NCBI GenBank assembly: GCA_902613655.1
Contig: CACMHR010000001.1
Coordinates: 1-64,000 of the forward strand
Reading direction: 5' to 3'
DNA: 64,000 bases
From: Anoxypelagibacter sp902613655
GTDB taxonomy: Bacteria > Pseudomonadota > Alphaproteobacteria > Pelagibacterales > Pelagibacteraceae
Part shown: one piece after another, positions 56,469-64,000 of the stretch
Numbering within the stretch: the stretch's first letter is position 1
How the letters are laid out: each line of letters starts with the position of its first letter
The notes under the pieces: generated by a model
Databases searched by the model: none
What the model was told of the DNA's origin: nothing
What the model saw: only the letters and a program-made list of their open reading frames with translations
Translations under genes and position numbers: made by a program

Positions 56469-57638
56469 TTATTTGTAATTTAGTCTTTTTTGAATATCTA
56501 TTTTTTTTATTTTTTTTAATATTTTAACAATTTTTTTAGCTGCATAACCATCTCCGTAAGTAAAATTTTTTCTACATTTTTTTTTAATTGCAATATTTAT
56601 TTTCTTAAAAATTTGATCTGAATTATGAGATGAATGTAACACATTGTTACCATGCTCTCGTCCCTTTTGGCGTGTACCTATATTAACAACTGGCAAACCA
56701 AGAAAACCTGCATCTCTAATACCAGCCGATGAGTTTCCAACAAGACATTTTGATAATTTTAAAAGTTTATAAAAATATTGTGTTTCTAAATTCTTTATAA
56801 AAAAAAATCCTTCTCCTTTATTTAATTCTCTCCAAGTTCTAATTTTTTCAGAAATCTGTTCTGATCCAGCATCTACATTGGGCCAGAAGAAAATTTTTTT
56901 CATCTTTATTTTATTTGTTGCTTTAAGAGTGTTATAAATTTGATTACCAGCACTAGAGTATTCCGTCGTAACAGGGTGTTGCATTACAATAATAAAATTT
57001 TCATTTTGAAGATCAAATTTTTCACCAACTCCCTCATTAAAAATTTTTTTTTGAAAATCTCTTAAATTTATTTTTGTGTTTAATGTTTTCTTAATAAGAT
57101 CCATTCTTGGACAACCTACTTTAAAAACATTTTTTTTATTTTCTCCCATTTTTATAATATATTTTTCTGCTCTTCTAGAAGCAGGAAAGTGCAAATGTGA
57201 GAATTTTGTAATAGCATGCCTTATACTTTCGTCAATAGTTCCAGAAATTTCGCCACCCATTGTGTGAGCTACAGGGATATTCATATATACAGCTGATAAA
57301 ACTGTAGCCATACATTCATAACGGTCTCCTACTGTAAAAATTAGATCTGGCTTTTTCTTTTTCAGAAAACTTGAAAGCTCCATCATCGCAATAGATGTTG
57401 ATTTGACCATTGTTTCAGGAGTTTCCCCCTCGACAACAAAAAAAATTTCTTGAGAAACTTTATAACCATCTTTTCTAATTATTTGGGAAACACCTCCGAA
57501 TTTGCTTAAAATTGCTGACCCTCCTGCAATGATAGTTAATTCAAATTTTTTATCTTTATTAATTTCATGAATTAAAGATTTTATACTTCCATAATTTGCT
57601 CTTGAAAACACTACAATACAAATTTTTTTTAAAGACAT
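56469..57638 (-). CDS. neuC: NeuC-type hydrolysing UDP-sugar 2-epimerase
   Basis: A 389-residue GT-B fold enzyme of the NeuC/NnaA family releasing ManNAc (or a diacetamido analogue) from a UDP-sugar. KKICIVVFSRANYGSIKSL at the start, FTVGDRYECMATVLSAVYMNIPVAHTMGGE (about 100-129) and LVGNSSAGIRDAGFLGLPVVNIGTRQKGRE (about 304-333) are conserved. Whether the product enters sialic or legionaminic acid synthesis cannot be told from this alone. Promoter and operator-like repeats lie directly upstream, and there is no visible Shine-Dalgarno. Confidence 0.85.
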   Translation of the reverse strand: MSLKKICIVVFSRANYGSIKSLIHEINKDKKFELTIIAGGSAILSKFGGVSQIIRKDGYKVSQEIFFVVEGETPETMVKSTSIAMMELSSFLKKKKPDLIFTVGDRYECMATVLSAVYMNIPVAHTMGGEISGTIDESIRHAITKFSHLHFPASRRAEKYIIKMGENKKNVFKVGCPRMDLIKKTLNTKINLRDFQKKIFNEGVGEKFDLQNENFIIVMQHPVTTEYSSAGNQIYNTLKATNKIKMKKIFFWPNVDAGSEQISEKIRTWRELNKGEGFFFIKNLETQYFYKLLKLSKCLVGNSSAGIRDAGFLGLPVVNIGTRQKGREHGNNVLHSSHNSDQIFKKINIAIKKKCRKNFTYGDGYAAKKIVKILKKIKKIDIQKRLNYK

Positions 57639-57642
57639 TAGG

Positions 57643-57694
57643 TTATTATGTTCAGATTTTGAACATTGTCAATAATTATGTTCAAAATATGAAC
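57643..57694 (-). promoter_or_regulatory. neuC promoter overlapped by tandem operator-like palindromes
   Basis: On the minus strand, TTGACA (57667-57672) is followed by TAATAA (57643-57648, 18-bp spacer) or CATAAT (57645-57650, 16-bp spacer). Two inverted repeats GTTC-N7-GAAC occur at 57650-57664 and 57680-57694, exactly 30 bp apart. The first fills the promoter spacer and the second is just upstream of the -35. The -10 is only about 4-6 bp from the neuC start. Confidence 0.6.
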
Positions 57695-57741
57695 GAAAAA
57701 CAGATAAATCTTTTTATTTTCGCAATTAAATCAGATTGGTC

Positions 57742-57770
57742 TTGATTAATTTAATTATTCTTACTATGTT
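57742..57770 (+). promoter_or_regulatory. Candidate asnB promoter
   Basis: TTGATT (57742-57747), 17-bp spacer, TATGTT (57765-57770). The -10 ends 5 bp before the asnB ATG, so transcription would begin at or next to the start codon. No Shine-Dalgarno is visible. Confidence 0.45.
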
Positions 57771-57775
57771 TTGAA

Positions 57776-59497
57776 ATGTGCGGAATAGCAGGCATAATTA
57801 ATTTTAATGAAAAAAAGATTTCTGAGCGAGAGGTAAAATTAGCTTTAAAGTCTATAAAACATAGAGGACCAGATGATAGTGGTTCATGGACAAACAATAG
57901 TAAAAATATTGCACTAATAAATACCAGATTATCAATTCAAGATTTATCAACTAAAGGCTCACAGCCAATGACTTCAGACGATGGAAGGTTTGTAATTATT
58001 TTTAATGGTGAAATATATAATTTTAAATATCTTAAAAAAAATTATTTTTCTAATGAAAATTTTGAAAGCAATTCTGATACGGAGGTAATTTTAAAACTCT
58101 TTATCAGATATAATTATAAATTTCTAAATTTATTAGAGGGTATGTTTGCAATAGCTATATACGACAAACAAAATAATAAATTATTTATTGCCAGAGATGA
58201 ATTTGGTATTAAACCTTTGTACTACTTTATTGATGGAAATAAATTTATTTTTTCGTCAGAAATAAAAACATTTTTTGAACTCAATATTAAAAGAGAAATT
58301 AATCCTAGATCTCTATCGAGCTATTTAACAAGTGAGTATTACGAAAATAAAACACATACATACTTTAAGAATATTTTAAAGTTAGAATCTGGAAGTTATA
58401 TGGAGATTAGTAATGGGAGAGTAAAAACTCAAAGTTATTTTGATTTTTATGATTACTCTAAAAAAATTTTTGTACCAAAAAAATATAACGAAAGAAAAGA
58501 AAGACTAAGTGAAATAATCTTAAAATGTGTCAAAAATGGAATGGTAAGTGATGTACCAATATCTATAGCAGCTAGTGGAGGGTTGGACTCGTCAATTTTA
58601 CAATACGAAGCATACAAAATAAATCAAAAGGCAAAACTAATTTCTTGGGATTTTAAAGAAAATAGTTTCTCTGAAAAGAGGTATGTAAACCAAATTTCAA
58701 AAATAACTAATGTCAGTCCCATTTTTTATAAAATTTATCCAAAAAAAATAATTAATATTTTAAAGGAAATTATTTCAATAAATGAAGAGCCTTTTGCCGG
58801 CGTTCCAATAATTTCTTATTACTTAGCTTTAAAAAATATAAATAATAATAAAGTTATTTTAGATGGTAGTGGTCTCGATGAGGCAAATGGGGGTTATGAA
58901 AAATATTATATTCAAAAAAAAAAATATAATAAACTTTCGCAAGATGGAAGTTACTCAATTAAAAATATTATAAATAAAAAATTTTTAAATAATTTTCCAA
59001 ATTACGATAAAGATTTAATTTTACGAAATAGTTTTAAAAAAAAAATGTTCAATGATCTTTTTTTTATTAAATTACCTCGAGCCTTAAGATTTAGAGACAA
59101 GATAAGTATGAGCTTAGGTTTTGAGTTGCGACCTATTTTTTTAGATAAAGAACTTGTTGCATATCTTCATAAACTTAAAAGAGAAGATCATTACAAAAGA
59201 GAATTTACTAAATTTATCTTAAGGGATACTTACAAAAATAAAATAAGCAAGAATATAGCATTTGGGAAAAAGAGAAATATACAAACACCCCAAACTATTT
59301 GGTTTAAAAAAGATTTAAATAAATGGTTAAGTAATTTGTTAAGAAAAAGTCCATTATGGGACACAAATTTATTAGATAGAGATAAGTTTTTTTTAAATTA
59401 TGATTTATTTAATAGAGGAAAAATTAATAATTCTTTCTTCATTTGGCAATTTATTAATTTACATTATTTTATAAAAAAAAATGATGTTTTAAGTTAG
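57776..59497 (+). CDS. asnB: Asparagine synthase (glutamine-hydrolysing) type amidotransferase
   Basis: A 573-residue protein. It starts MCGIAGIINF with the Cys2 glutaminase nucleophile; GRFVIIFNGEIYNFKYLK and SDTEVILKLF complete the class II GATase domain (1-190). The synthetase domain has the PPi loop SIAASGGLDSSIL (about 262-274) and LDGSGLDEANGGYEKYY (about 362-378). In surface-glycan regions such proteins often amidate uronic acids or sugars instead of making free asparagine; that role is inferred from position between neuC and neuB. It is convergent with neuB (4-bp overlap). Confidence 0.85.
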   Translation: MCGIAGIINFNEKKISEREVKLALKSIKHRGPDDSGSWTNNSKNIALINTRLSIQDLSTKGSQPMTSDDGRFVIIFNGEIYNFKYLKKNYFSNENFESNSDTEVILKLFIRYNYKFLNLLEGMFAIAIYDKQNNKLFIARDEFGIKPLYYFIDGNKFIFSSEIKTFFELNIKREINPRSLSSYLTSEYYENKTHTYFKNILKLESGSYMEISNGRVKTQSYFDFYDYSKKIFVPKKYNERKERLSEIILKCVKNGMVSDVPISIAASGGLDSSILQYEAYKINQKAKLISWDFKENSFSEKRYVNQISKITNVSPIFYKIYPKKIINILKEIISINEEPFAGVPIISYYLALKNINNNKVILDGSGLDEANGGYEKYYIQKKKYNKLSQDGSYSIKNIINKKFLNNFPNYDKDLILRNSFKKKMFNDLFFIKLPRALRFRDKISMSLGFELRPIFLDKELVAYLHKLKREDHYKREFTKFILRDTYKNKISKNIAFGKKRNIQTPQTIWFKKDLNKWLSNLLRKSPLWDTNLLDRDKFFLNYDLFNRGKINNSFFIWQFINLHYFIKKNDVLS

Positions 59498-60480
59498 TAG
59501 ATATCGCTTAATTTAATTGGTGTTTTAGATGCAAGGTTTCTCTTTAACTTTTTTCCAATTATTTTCTTTAAATCTTTAGAAAAAATCCCCATTTTAGACT
59601 TCATCAACATTATATCATTTTCTTTTAATCTATAACCTTTTTTTTTATTTTCTTTTAGTATTATTTTTTTTTCGAAGACTTTTTTCATTTTTGAAAATAA
59701 GCCAATTTTATTTTTATCAAGAAAACTCTTCAGAATTTTTTTTGTTTTTTTTAATCCTATTACGTATTTAGAAAACTCATCAGGCTCCATTGCAAATTTT
59801 GCGTCACTTCCATACATCTTTCTTGAGAATGTTAGGTGTTTTTCGAATACCGTTGCTCCAGCGGACATTGCCAATATAGCAGCTTCATTTCCCTGTGTAT
59901 GATCAGAAAATCCATATTCAAAATTTTTTGAATATTTTTTTTTCATTTCCTTAATAACGTTTATTCCAGCCATTTCAGGGGGGCAGGGATATAAAGAGGT
60001 GCATTGCATTAATGTAATTTTTTTTGATTTTAAAACTTTTAAAGCGGCGTTGATTTCATGCCACGAACCCATACCCGTTGAAATAAATAGATTTATATTT
60101 TTGTATTTATTTAACGATTTGAGTAAAAAAATATTAGTCAATTCACCCGATGGTATTTTAATATTTTTAACACCAAATTTAACTAAATTATGTAATGATT
60201 TTTCACTAAAAACAGAACACATAAATTGAATATTATTTTTTTTACATCTTTGAATTATTTGTTTCCATTCAGTTATACCGAATTCAATTCTCTTAAAATA
60301 ATTATATCTAGTTTCATCTTTAAAATAATATGGTTCTGGGGCATCCTTTAAAGTTTCCTCCTCTGCTATGTGATATTGAAATTTGACACAATCAGCTTTG
60401 CACTTTTTAGCTAAATCAACAAGTTTAAGTGCATTACCTAACGAACCATCGTGTACCGACCCTATTTCTGCAATAATCAT
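59494..60480 (-). CDS. neuB: N-acetylneuraminate/legionaminate synthase family protein
   Basis: A 328-residue PEP-condensing synthase. The TIM-barrel part begins IIAEIGSVHDGSLGNALKLV and contains DCVKFQYHI, FMCSVFSEKSL, IKIPSGELTN, FISTGMGSWHEI, LMQCTSLYPCPPE and YGFSDHTQGNEAAILAMSAGATVFEKHLT. A C-terminal SAF (antifreeze-like) domain is present (about 270-328: YRLKENDIM through GKKLKRNLASKTP). It condenses a 2-acetamido hexose with PEP to a nonulosonic acid. With neuC and neuA it forms a complete core pathway. Confidence 0.86.
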   Translation of the reverse strand: MIIAEIGSVHDGSLGNALKLVDLAKKCKADCVKFQYHIAEEETLKDAPEPYYFKDETRYNYFKRIEFGITEWKQIIQRCKKNNIQFMCSVFSEKSLHNLVKFGVKNIKIPSGELTNIFLLKSLNKYKNINLFISTGMGSWHEINAALKVLKSKKITLMQCTSLYPCPPEMAGINVIKEMKKKYSKNFEYGFSDHTQGNEAAILAMSAGATVFEKHLTFSRKMYGSDAKFAMEPDEFSKYVIGLKKTKKILKSFLDKNKIGLFSKMKKVFEKKIILKENKKKGYRLKENDIMLMKSKMGIFSKDLKKIIGKKLKRNLASKTPIKLSDIY

Positions 60481-60483
60481 TTT

Positions 60484-61476
60484 TTATCTATAATACTCCC
60501 TATACCAATTTATAAAAGCCGATATTCCTTTTGACAAAGTTGTTTTTGGATTATAGTTCAAAATCTTCTTAGTTTCGGCAATACTTGCTGTAGTTTTAAC
60601 AACATCGCCTAACTGCAATGTTTTAAATTTTATTTTAGGTTTTTTATTAATCTTTTTTGCAATTAAATTTACATAATCCATAAGCCTTATTGTTTTATTT
60701 CCTGAAATATTCAAAATCAAAGCTGGTTTTTTATTTTTAAAAAATTTTCTAATCTTTTTTTTGGTCGAAAACCTAACAATTGTTTTTGATAAAGCATCTG
60801 TTACATCGTCGACATAAGTAAAATCTCTTTTATGATTACCATTATTATATATTTCTATTCTTTTATTCTTTATCATTCTATCTGTAAATTTAAATAACGA
60901 CATGTCTGGCCTGCCCCAAGGTCCATAAACAGTAAAAAATCGAAAACCAATTGTTGGAATTTTATAAAGATGAGAGTAAGCTGAGGCCATCATTTCATTT
61001 GTTTTCTTGCTAACCCCATAAGGAGATATAGGGGCATCGGTTTTGCTTAACAGTCCAAGTACATCGTCTTTATTATCACCATAGACTGAGCTAGATGATC
61101 CATAAATTAATAGTTTGATTTTAAATGTTTTTGATAATTCTAAAATATTTTGAAAAACAGTTATGTTATTATCAATATAGTTCTGTGGTTTTAATAGTGA
61201 ATATCTTACTCCTGCTTGTGCCGCGAGATGATAAATGAATTTTGGTTTAAATTTTTTAAAAATTCCAAGTAACTTTGATTTATTTTTTAAGTCTATTTTA
61301 ATAAATCTAAAATTATTATTTTTAAGATCTTCTATTCTATCTTTCTTAAGTTTTTTTGAATAATAATTATTCAAGTTATCTAGACCAACAACGTAGTAAT
61401 TTTTATTCAATATTTTTTTTGCTAAATGGTACCCTATAAATCCAGCTACACCTGTAATTATAACTATATTTTTCAT
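60484..61476 (-). CDS. NAD-dependent UDP-uronate 4-epimerase-type SDR
   Basis: A 330-residue extended SDR. The NAD motif is ITGVAGFIGYHLAKKIL (about 7-23), the catalytic Tyr-Lys lie in SPYGVSKKTNE (about 151-161), and RFFTVYGPWGRPDMSLFKF plus GNHKRDFTYVDDVTDAL are the pattern of the CapI/UDP-glucuronate 4-epimerase group. It probably epimerises the UDP-uronic sugar made by the dehydrogenase whose stop overlaps its start (4 bp). UDP-GlcNAcA (TviC-like) or UDP-GlcA are both possible. Confidence 0.85.
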   Translation of the reverse strand: MKNIVIITGVAGFIGYHLAKKILNKNYYVVGLDNLNNYYSKKLKKDRIEDLKNNNFRFIKIDLKNKSKLLGIFKKFKPKFIYHLAAQAGVRYSLLKPQNYIDNNITVFQNILELSKTFKIKLLIYGSSSSVYGDNKDDVLGLLSKTDAPISPYGVSKKTNEMMASAYSHLYKIPTIGFRFFTVYGPWGRPDMSLFKFTDRMIKNKRIEIYNNGNHKRDFTYVDDVTDALSKTIVRFSTKKKIRKFFKNKKPALILNISGNKTIRLMDYVNLIAKKINKKPKIKFKTLQLGDVVKTTASIAETKKILNYNPKTTLSKGISAFINWYREYYR

Positions 61477-62753
61477 AATCTAAAAAAACCTTCTTTAGGA
61501 AATATATTTTTAATATCAAAAATTGCGAGATCTTCTTTACACATATTTTTTAAAATTCTCGCATTTAATTTTTTGAAGTAATCATGGTCAACAGATATTA
61601 TAATTGCATCATATTTTTTGTTTGATGGTAATGACTTTAATAGTTTATATTTTTTTAAATCCTTTTGATGAAAATTCTTAATAAAAGGATCAAAGATTTC
61701 AACTGAAAATTTTTTCGATTTTAATCGTTCTAAAATATCAATAGATTTACTATTTCTTATATCATTGCAATTTGCTTTATAAGAAATACCCATCATTAAA
61801 ATTTTTTTTACTTTTCTTAAATTTAATCTTTTTAGAAAGAGGTTTAAAATATCCCGCGGATATTTTTCATTAATATCTCTACCAGATAGAATGATTTTAG
61901 GTTTATATTTTTTTTTGATAAGTTTATCTATAAGATAATAAGGATCAACCCCAATACAATGACCACCCACCAATCCAGGTTTAAAATTTAAAAAGTTCCA
62001 TTTTGTGTTGGAGAGTTTCAAAACTTCATTGGAATTTATTTTAAATTTATTGCTTATTAGCGAGACTTCATTCACAAAAGCTATATTGATGTCTCTTTGA
62101 ACATTTTCTATCACTTTTGCCATCTCAGCTGTTGTTATGTCAGTTGAAACATGAACTTTTTTGATAACTGAGCTATAAATTTTTTTCATTAGTGCCAAAG
62201 ACAAATTATTTGAACCAGATATTATTTTATCAATATTTTCAAAATTATTTTTTCTATCACCTGGATTAATCCTTTCAGGACTATACCCAAACAGAAAATC
62301 CCGGTTTATCCTAGAATTTGAAATTTTTTCTAAATAAGGAATAAATTCTTTTGTAGATGCTTCAGGATAAACTGTGCTTTCTAAAATAATAAGTTTATTT
62401 TTAATGCTGATTTTTTTAAATATATCAAAAGCTTTAAAAACTAAGCTTAGATCTGGTTTTTTATTTTTTGATATTGGTGTTGGGGTAGTTACTATAAAAA
62501 CATTTGATGTATTTAAATCGTTTATATTTGACGTAAATATAATTTTTTTCAAAAATTTGGAATTTTTCTTTTCAATACTATTATTCTTGTCAAAAGATCT
62601 TTTTAAATCTTTTATTCTATATTTATCTATGTCATAACCTATTACTTTAAATTTTTTTGAAAATGAGACAGCCACAGGTAAGCCCACATATCCCAAACCG
62701 ACAACACATATTTTAAAATTATTTTTTTTGAGTTTATCCATTAAAATATTCAT
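61473..62753 (-). CDS. UDP-sugar 6-dehydrogenase (TviB/WbpA-type)
   Basis: A 426-residue UDP-glucose/GDP-mannose dehydrogenase family protein. The Rossmann start is CVVGLGYVGLPVAVSFSKKF (about 16-35), ESTVYPEAS follows, and the active-site block is GLVGGHCIGVDPYYLIDK (about 258-275), the form found in WbpA/TviB/WecC enzymes acting on N-acetylated UDP-hexoses rather than in UDP-glucose dehydrogenase. MGISYKANCNDIRNSKSIDIL begins the C-terminal domain. Coupled to the epimerase. Confidence 0.86.
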   Translation of the reverse strand: MNILMDKLKKNNFKICVVGLGYVGLPVAVSFSKKFKVIGYDIDKYRIKDLKRSFDKNNSIEKKNSKFLKKIIFTSNINDLNTSNVFIVTTPTPISKNKKPDLSLVFKAFDIFKKISIKNKLIILESTVYPEASTKEFIPYLEKISNSRINRDFLFGYSPERINPGDRKNNFENIDKIISGSNNLSLALMKKIYSSVIKKVHVSTDITTAEMAKVIENVQRDINIAFVNEVSLISNKFKINSNEVLKLSNTKWNFLNFKPGLVGGHCIGVDPYYLIDKLIKKKYKPKIILSGRDINEKYPRDILNLFLKRLNLRKVKKILMMGISYKANCNDIRNSKSIDILERLKSKKFSVEIFDPFIKNFHQKDLKKYKLLKSLPSNKKYDAIIISVDHDYFKKLNARILKNMCKEDLAIFDIKNIFPKEGFFRL

Positions 62754-62756
62754 TTC

Positions 62757-63878
62757 TTAAACCTCATTGTTTAACTTCCACCCATTACCTTCAAATTTCC
62801 ATATTTCATTGTCTCTATGCTTATTGCATATATCGTTAAATTCATCCAAAGAAATTGAAATGTAATCGCAATATTTAATAATATCAGATGTAGGGACTTC
62901 TCTATCAAATTTAGAAACATCATCTTTAATATCATTATAGTTTTTACTACTTTGTTGAATCAGTCTTGATGCATCTCTTGCAGCTCTTCCAAAGCCAAAT
63001 TTCAATAGTTGCAAATAATAATAAACTTGATCTACATGATCGTCTAAACTGTCATAATTTGTGAATGTTCCAGGGCTTCTACCGTCATGATGGCATAAAA
63101 ATTTTATTTTAGATGAAATGTATTTAAAATTTTTTTCTACATTCCATTTTTCAAAATAAGCATAATAATATATTTCAATACCAGATTTATTAAGCTCATT
63201 TTCATCAGGCAACATATAAGCATTTAAATCTTTTTTAGACACCTTGTCGTCAACCCAGTTAAATGGGTGATCACCAATTTTATTTTCAATGATATCCTCC
63301 AAATGTACTCTCTTTTCTGCATCTTTGTGTAGTACGTTGCCACCATAAAAACACTCTCCGTTTTCAGCGTAAAAAATCAGTTTAATTTTTTTTTCAATAG
63401 CTGTTTTAATTGGGAAAGCTTTCATCCCAGCTGTCCAATGAATTTTTGGGTCACCCCTTTCAATAAAAAATCTTTTTGACAGGTACTGATTAGTTTTAAT
63501 ATCAGGAGCCATGAATACGTTGTCAAATCCTAAAGATCTTAGTTCCTCTCTGTTTTTTCTTCCTATTTCGCTGCCAATAATAGGTGAAAATGTAACTAAT
63601 AAAGGATTCATATTAAATTCAAATTTTAGTTTATGTGCAATTGCACTACTATCTTTGCCACCTGACCAAGGAACTATACAATCGTACTGACCACTTTTTG
63701 ATCTATATTTGTCACATAATTCAATTAATTCTTTTTTTCTGTTTTCGAAATCAATACTTCCCTCTCTTTTTTTATAGAACGTACATGCATTACAAACTCC
63801 GTCTAAATCAAATTTAATTCTTGGTCTAGAATTTGGAGTAAAACATTTTTTACAAAATTTTAATTTACTTTTATTCAT
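62757..63878 (-). CDS. N-acetyl sugar amidotransferase (WbpG/PseA family)
   Basis: A 373-residue protein with an ATP-pyrophosphatase fold: KFCKKCFTPNSRPRIKFDLDGVCNAC (zinc-type cysteines, about 7-32) and DCIVPWSGGKDSSAIAHKL (PP-loop, about 64-82). The family makes acetamidino groups on nonulosonic or uronic sugars, using ammonia from a HisH/HisF-like pair. The truncated gene at the window edge on its upstream side is HisF-like, matching the WbpG-HisH2-HisF2 arrangement. It is followed 3 bp later by the dehydrogenase. Confidence 0.86.
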   Translation of the reverse strand: MNKSKLKFCKKCFTPNSRPRIKFDLDGVCNACTFYKKREGSIDFENRKKELIELCDKYRSKSGQYDCIVPWSGGKDSSAIAHKLKFEFNMNPLLVTFSPIIGSEIGRKNREELRSLGFDNVFMAPDIKTNQYLSKRFFIERGDPKIHWTAGMKAFPIKTAIEKKIKLIFYAENGECFYGGNVLHKDAEKRVHLEDIIENKIGDHPFNWVDDKVSKKDLNAYMLPDENELNKSGIEIYYYAYFEKWNVEKNFKYISSKIKFLCHHDGRSPGTFTNYDSLDDHVDQVYYYLQLLKFGFGRAARDASRLIQQSSKNYNDIKDDVSKFDREVPTSDIIKYCDYISISLDEFNDICNKHRDNEIWKFEGNGWKLNNEV

Positions 63879-63882
63879 TTAT

Positions 63883-64000
63883 TTATCTGACATTTATTTT
63901 CTCTTTTTTTAAAAATTCCTTCAAAGCATATAAACTTTTCTCAGTGAAGTGAAAAATATTCGAAGTACAGATACCATCTAAATTTGCTGATTTTAACGCC
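63883..64000 (-). CDS. HisF-like protein, 3' end only (cut by window edge)
   Basis: The last 38 codons of a minus-strand gene running off the right end of the window. The visible C-terminus contains LDGICTSNIFHFTEKSLYAL and ends EKINVR, matching the C-terminal helix of imidazole-glycerol-phosphate synthase HisF (SLFHF, then IKEYL, then IPVR). Next to a WbpG-type amidotransferase this is most likely the HisF2/WbpI-type glycan partner, not the histidine enzyme. It lies 4 bp upstream of the amidotransferase gene. Confidence 0.6.
   Translation of the reverse strand, partial: ALKSANLDGICTSNIFHFTEKSLYALKEFLKKEKINVR

Noticed and set aside
57650..57694. LexA (SOS) boxes upstream of neuC
   Set aside because: Alphaproteobacterial LexA sites are direct repeats GTTC-N7-GTTC. 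These are inverted repeats GTTC-N7-GAAC, so another regulator is more likely.

Overview
The window is a low-GC, tightly packed chromosome segment that looks like a member of the SAR11 clade (Pelagibacterales, Alphaproteobacteria). The basis is the overall AT richness, very short spacers, a 16S gene with SAR11-like signature stretches, alphaproteobacterial gene neighbourhoods (rpmH-rnpA-yidD-yidC-argB-dapD-dapE, dnaJ-like/cobS/cobT, infA/tRNA-Phe, DUF4167), an NAD-formate dehydrogenase/Fhs/MetF one-carbon cluster, and a large surface-polysaccharide region starting right after the 23S gene with no 5S. That last layout is the hypervariable region 2 (HVR2) known from Candidatus Pelagibacter. The clade within SAR11 cannot be fixed by eye.

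Layout. 1-7.6 kb: transport and housekeeping (ampG-like, trkH, class I lysS, pyrD, TauE-like, rpmB, VUT/YhhQ). 7.6-11.2 kb: a MoxR/VWA pair of CobS/CobT type with a DnaJ-domain partner, and bolA. 11.1-16.9 kb: aroB-aroK, a 59-aa membrane microprotein, a secreted 583-aa unknown, def-fmt-truA. 16.9-22.9 kb (minus): rpmH-rnpA-yidD-yidC-argB-HAD-dapD-dapE, with no engB between yidC and argB. 22.9-29.5 kb (plus): a TVP38-type membrane protein, a TPR protein, two very small basic proteins, dcd-murA-DUF2948-hisD-infA-tRNA-Phe. 29.47-30.71 kb: a 1.2-kb cassette bounded by the tRNA-Phe gene and a partial copy of it. 30.7-36.3 kb: fhs, fdh, metF-like, a DmdA/GcvT-like gene and a small membrane protein, together a plausible route for oxidising methyl groups to CO2. 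36.3-48 kb: LonN-like, secA, argJ, DUF1178, ubiG, lysC, ispG, prfA, prmC, DUF4167, M23 peptidase. 48.1-53 kb: the rRNA operon (16S, tRNA-Ile, tRNA-Ala, 23S; no 5S). 53-64 kb: surface glycan genes (methyltransferase, carbamoyltransferase, neuA/neuC/asnB/neuB-like, nucleotide-sugar epimerase and dehydrogenase, N-acetyl sugar amidotransferase, and the 3' end of a HisF-like gene cut by the window edge).

The most unusual signals are: (i) a tRNA-Phe gene whose T-loop has G where U55 is nearly universal and whose D-loop lacks the GG pair; (ii) the cassette beside it, whose displaced tRNA fragment differs only by two flipped, still paired T-stem base pairs; (iii) a divergent neuC/asnB promoter region with two inverted repeats exactly 30 bp apart, one filling a -35/-10 spacer, where both -10 elements lie about 5 bp from the start codons (possible leaderless mRNAs); and (iv) twin hairpins with a swapped base pair in the rRNA spacer. 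All functional statements are by motif and context reading; no searches were run.
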